64,000 nucleotides of DNA, from the NCBI GenBank assembly GCA_009901575.1, contig WXYP01000005.1, forward strand, positions 62,001-126,000. The letters run 5' to 3'. The DNA is from Flavobacteriaceae bacterium R38. GTDB taxonomy: Bacteria > Bacteroidota > Bacteroidia > Flavobacteriales > Flavobacteriaceae. The notes under the pieces were generated by a model that was given only the letters and a program-made list of their open reading frames with translations, was not told the origin of the DNA and did no database searches. Of the stretch, positions 58,876-64,000 are shown one piece after another. The translations under genes were made by a program, and so were the position numbers. Position 1 is the first letter of the stretch. Every line of letters starts with the position of its first letter.

Positions 58876-61386
58876 ATGAAAAAATACCTTTTACTTCTTT
58901 TTTTAATACCATTTGTGTCTTTTGCACAAAAATCGATTTCAGGCGTTATTAAAGACAGTAAAACCAATGCTCCTCTAGCTTTTGCAAATATTGTTACCAA
59001 CACTAACAAAGGTACGATTACCGATATTGACGGTAAATTCGAAATTCAGAATGCAAATGGAGTTCAATCAATAACCATTAGCTATATCGGTTATCGTTCT
59101 AAAGAAATTATAATAACACCTTCAAAAAGTTTCTACAGCATACAATTAGAAGAAAATGTAGAACAACTCAATGAAGTGACTTTAACAGGGGGCGAAAATC
59201 CTGCTATACAAATTATACGGAATGCCATTAAAAACCGTAGAATAAACAATCCTGAAAAAGCATTAAACAGTTTTAAGTTTAATACTTATAACAAATTACT
59301 GATTACAGCCAATCCGGATTCAATTAATAATACAATTGACAGTGTTTACAAGAAGAAAAACGGAAAACTTGAACTACTGCGCGTCGATTCTTCTAATTAT
59401 GAATTAAAAAAACAATTAGACAGGTCTCATCTATACATTAGTGAAAAAGTTTCTGAATTTGCTTTTACTAAAGCTAAAGGAAAACGAGAAACTATTCTCG
59501 CAAACCATATGGCCGGATTCCAGGAACCGGTTTATGAAATATTAGCACTACAAATTCAATCTTTTTCATTTTATGAAAATACGTATACACTATTCGGTAC
59601 CGATTATGTAAATCCACTAGCCAATAATGCGCTTCGAAAGTATGATTACAAAATACTCGATACCATAAATAAAGGCAATCGACCTGCTTACATGATTTAT
59701 TATTTTCCTAAAAAGAAAGGCGATTTTGCAGGTTTAGAAGGAGTTCTTTATGTAGATACTGAAACTTATGCTTTACAAAAAGCCATTGCACAATTGAAAG
59801 CAGTTATCGATATTAAAGCGACACAGACCTTTAAATATTTTGAAAATGAAAAAACCTGGTTTCCTGTAGAAAAAGAAGTAAAAATTGAAAAAGGGATGAA
59901 CGATGAAAACATCTCATTATTTGGCGGAATTGTTTCTTTTAAAAGCGGCATAAGAGATTCTACACTCGTTCGTACAAATGAACAAGATGAAACCGATTTA
60001 ATTTATCTTATCTCCAAAGACAAAAACTTTGATATTCAACTAAATCAGCCAATAAAAATACGTGGAAGCGGACTCGCAGTAGATTTATTGGAAGAAGCGG
60101 GTAATCGTGATGAAGATTTTTGGAATCAATACAGAACAGAAAACATCACAGATAGAGGTAAAGAAACTTATGTAGTCCTTGATAGTATTATTGAAGAAGA
60201 AAAAATCGAAAAGAAAATAGGGTTCTTTAAAAAGTTAATCGACGGGTATTTTCCAACCAGGTACTTAGATTTTGATTTACGATACTTACTCAAATACAAT
60301 AATTTTGAAGGTTTCAAACCAGGAGTTGGAGCCATAACTAACGACAAGTTCTCTAAAAAATACCGATTATCCGGATATGGAATCTACGGATTTAAAGATG
60401 AAGATTTTAAATTTGGCCTGACTGCTGCTGCGCGTTTAAATCGTTTTACCAGTACATGGGCTGGAATTTCTTATACAGATGACCTCACAGAAACAGGAAG
60501 CGACCTATTCAATACAGACGGCAGAGCCTTTTATGTATTTGAACCTCGTCTTTTTAATCTTATTTCTTTCTATAAAAACAAAAAAATAAGCGCTTACATA
60601 GAACATGATTTGACAGCAAAACTACAGGGTAAGTTACAATTAAACAGAAGTCGAAATGACCCTCAGTTTGAATATACCTTTGTGAATAACGGAGTTTCTA
60701 TAACCAATTTTAATATTGCATCTGCGCAATTATCATTTCAATGGAGCCCGTTTAATGAATACATTTTAACTCCTGTTGGCAAAAAAATAACAAAACAAGG
60801 ATTCCCTCAAGTTACATTTCAGGCAACTCAAAGCTTTGAAAACGTTCTGGACAGTGATTTTAATTTCACCAAACTCAACCTGAGACTTATTCATGAAATA
60901 AGGCCAATAGATAAAGCTGTAACCAGTTTCCTTGTGAAAGCAGGAATAGGATTTGGAGATATTCCTCTTACTCATTTGTACCATACCTCCCCTAACAACC
61001 CTGTTAGAGACAATATTTTAGAACGATTTGCAGTAGCAGACATCAATAGTTTTGAAACTATGTTTTTTAATGAGTTTTTCTCAGATCGTTATGCTACTTT
61101 TCAGGTACGCCATAAATTAAATCCGTTTAAGATCGCTCCTAAATTCAGGCCGCAATTAAGTTTAGTTTCAAGATTTGCTATCGGAGATTTATCAAACCCG
61201 GAAAGACAGGTTACTTTTGAATTTGATACCCTGGAAGATGGATTCTATGAGAGCGGGATAGAGTTAGATCGTCTTTTTGCAGGTTTTGGGATCAGTTTAT
61301 TCTATAGATACGGACCAAATCACCTCCCGCGGTTTGACGATAATATCTCCTTCAAATTTACTTTTAATTTTGATTTCGGTTTTTAG
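58876..61386 (+). CDS. DUF5686 outer-membrane protein with carboxypeptidase-like regulatory domain
   Basis: An 836-residue secreted protein. After a signal peptide ending SFAQ comes a CarboxypepD_reg-like beta-sandwich (about 20-95: GVIKDSKTNAPLAFANI, IDGKFEI, SYIGYRSKEI), then the DUF5686 region with many predicted strands, ending in F (FKFTFNFDFGF) as outer-membrane barrels do. This architecture is common in Bacteroidota and resembles the front part of SusC-like receptors without the plug. No enzyme motif. Its role in uptake or envelope assembly is inferred. The RND transporter gene follows at 45 bases. Confidence 0.85.
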   Translation: MKKYLLLLFLIPFVSFAQKSISGVIKDSKTNAPLAFANIVTNTNKGTITDIDGKFEIQNANGVQSITISYIGYRSKEIIITPSKSFYSIQLEENVEQLNEVTLTGGENPAIQIIRNAIKNRRINNPEKALNSFKFNTYNKLLITANPDSINNTIDSVYKKKNGKLELLRVDSSNYELKKQLDRSHLYISEKVSEFAFTKAKGKRETILANHMAGFQEPVYEILALQIQSFSFYENTYTLFGTDYVNPLANNALRKYDYKILDTINKGNRPAYMIYYFPKKKGDFAGLEGVLYVDTETYALQKAIAQLKAVIDIKATQTFKYFENEKTWFPVEKEVKIEKGMNDENISLFGGIVSFKSGIRDSTLVRTNEQDETDLIYLISKDKNFDIQLNQPIKIRGSGLAVDLLEEAGNRDEDFWNQYRTENITDRGKETYVVLDSIIEEEKIEKKIGFFKKLIDGYFPTRYLDFDLRYLLKYNNFEGFKPGVGAITNDKFSKKYRLSGYGIYGFKDEDFKFGLTAAARLNRFTSTWAGISYTDDLTETGSDLFNTDGRAFYVFEPRLFNLISFYKNKKISAYIEHDLTAKLQGKLQLNRSRNDPQFEYTFVNNGVSITNFNIASAQLSFQWSPFNEYILTPVGKKITKQGFPQVTFQATQSFENVLDSDFNFTKLNLRLIHEIRPIDKAVTSFLVKAGIGFGDIPLTHLYHTSPNNPVRDNILERFAVADINSFETMFFNEFFSDRYATFQVRHKLNPFKIAPKFRPQLSLVSRFAIGDLSNPERQVTFEFDTLEDGFYESGIELDRLFAGFGISLFYRYGPNHLPRFDDNISFKFTFNFDFGF

Positions 61387-61406
61387 GTTCCCTCATTGGC
61401 ATTTTT

Positions 61407-61414
61407 TACCTTTG
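61407..61414 (+). promoter_or_regulatory. Bacteroidetes -7 element upstream of the RND transporter
   Basis: TACCTTTG, exact to TAnnTTTG, 18 bases before the start; the -33 triplet is poor. Confidence 0.35.
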
Positions 61415-61431
61415 CCATGAAATTTTTATAA

Positions 61432-63858
<2,427 letters not shown>

Positions 63859-64000
63859 AAACTAAATTATCTTAAACTTCTACACCAATAAACTTGTAAC
63901 CATTTATCAATTTTTCCCAATGTTATATTCAAAAGAAAAGCCTGCCGGATACATCCTAAACAGGCCTTTAACGGTTCCCCCAAACCTACTCGGAATCATA

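Overview
The window is AT-rich chromosomal DNA from a member of the Bacteroidota, almost certainly a marine-type Flavobacteriaceae. The evidence is the alternative complex III operon followed by a caa3-type oxidase, DUF2723, DUF5916 and DUF5686 proteins, TPR-AraC membrane regulators, GG-leader peptide precursors, and several exact or near matches to the Bacteroidetes promoter TTG-N19-TAnnTTTG. I cannot place it to genus. Most of the window is ordinary chromosomal core; no prophage, conjugative element or CRISPR array is visible.

Layout. 0-7.7 kb: a malic enzyme cut by the window edge, a GrpB-family protein, QueG, a two-gene ABC exporter, and ruvB followed by a cytochrome P450. 8.1-8.4 kb: an orphan Cys-rich GG-leader peptide. 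8.5-20.2 kb (minus strand): one respiratory operon, actA-actB-actC-actD-actE-actF-coxB-coxA, encoding a quinol-to-oxygen chain. 20.4-26.2 kb: a SPOR protein, the rimP-nusA-infB operon with a hairpin in its leader, a dispersed repeat and tRNA-Gln. 26.3-33.7 kb: two tandem DUF2723 membrane proteins and a polysaccharide deacetylase whose 3' end runs into 16 copies of an octamer. 33.9-42.2 kb: a thioredoxin-fold protein without CxxC, three secreted paralogues of unknown function sharing a leader motif, a type III PKS-like enzyme, CutC, a glycosylasparaginase and a P5C-reductase-like protein. 42.4-45.3 kb: polA. 54.4-58.8 kb: rplM-rpsI-rpsB-tsf, then pyrH-frr. 58.9-63.8 kb: a DUF5686 outer-membrane protein and an RND/MMPL transporter.

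The accessory part is 45.4-50.7 kb. Two paralogous TPR-AraC membrane regulators enclose two intact RiPP-like precursor genes (both leaders end LKGG), a decayed third precursor, and a small GIY-YIG nuclease gene packed between two copies of a composite inverted repeat. A third copy of that repeat lies 22 kb away. The second regulator also carries an in-frame REP-like hairpin in its linker. The two candidates for something undescribed are the repeat-nuclease unit and the regulator-enclosed peptide locus; no peptide modification enzyme or exporter is in the window.
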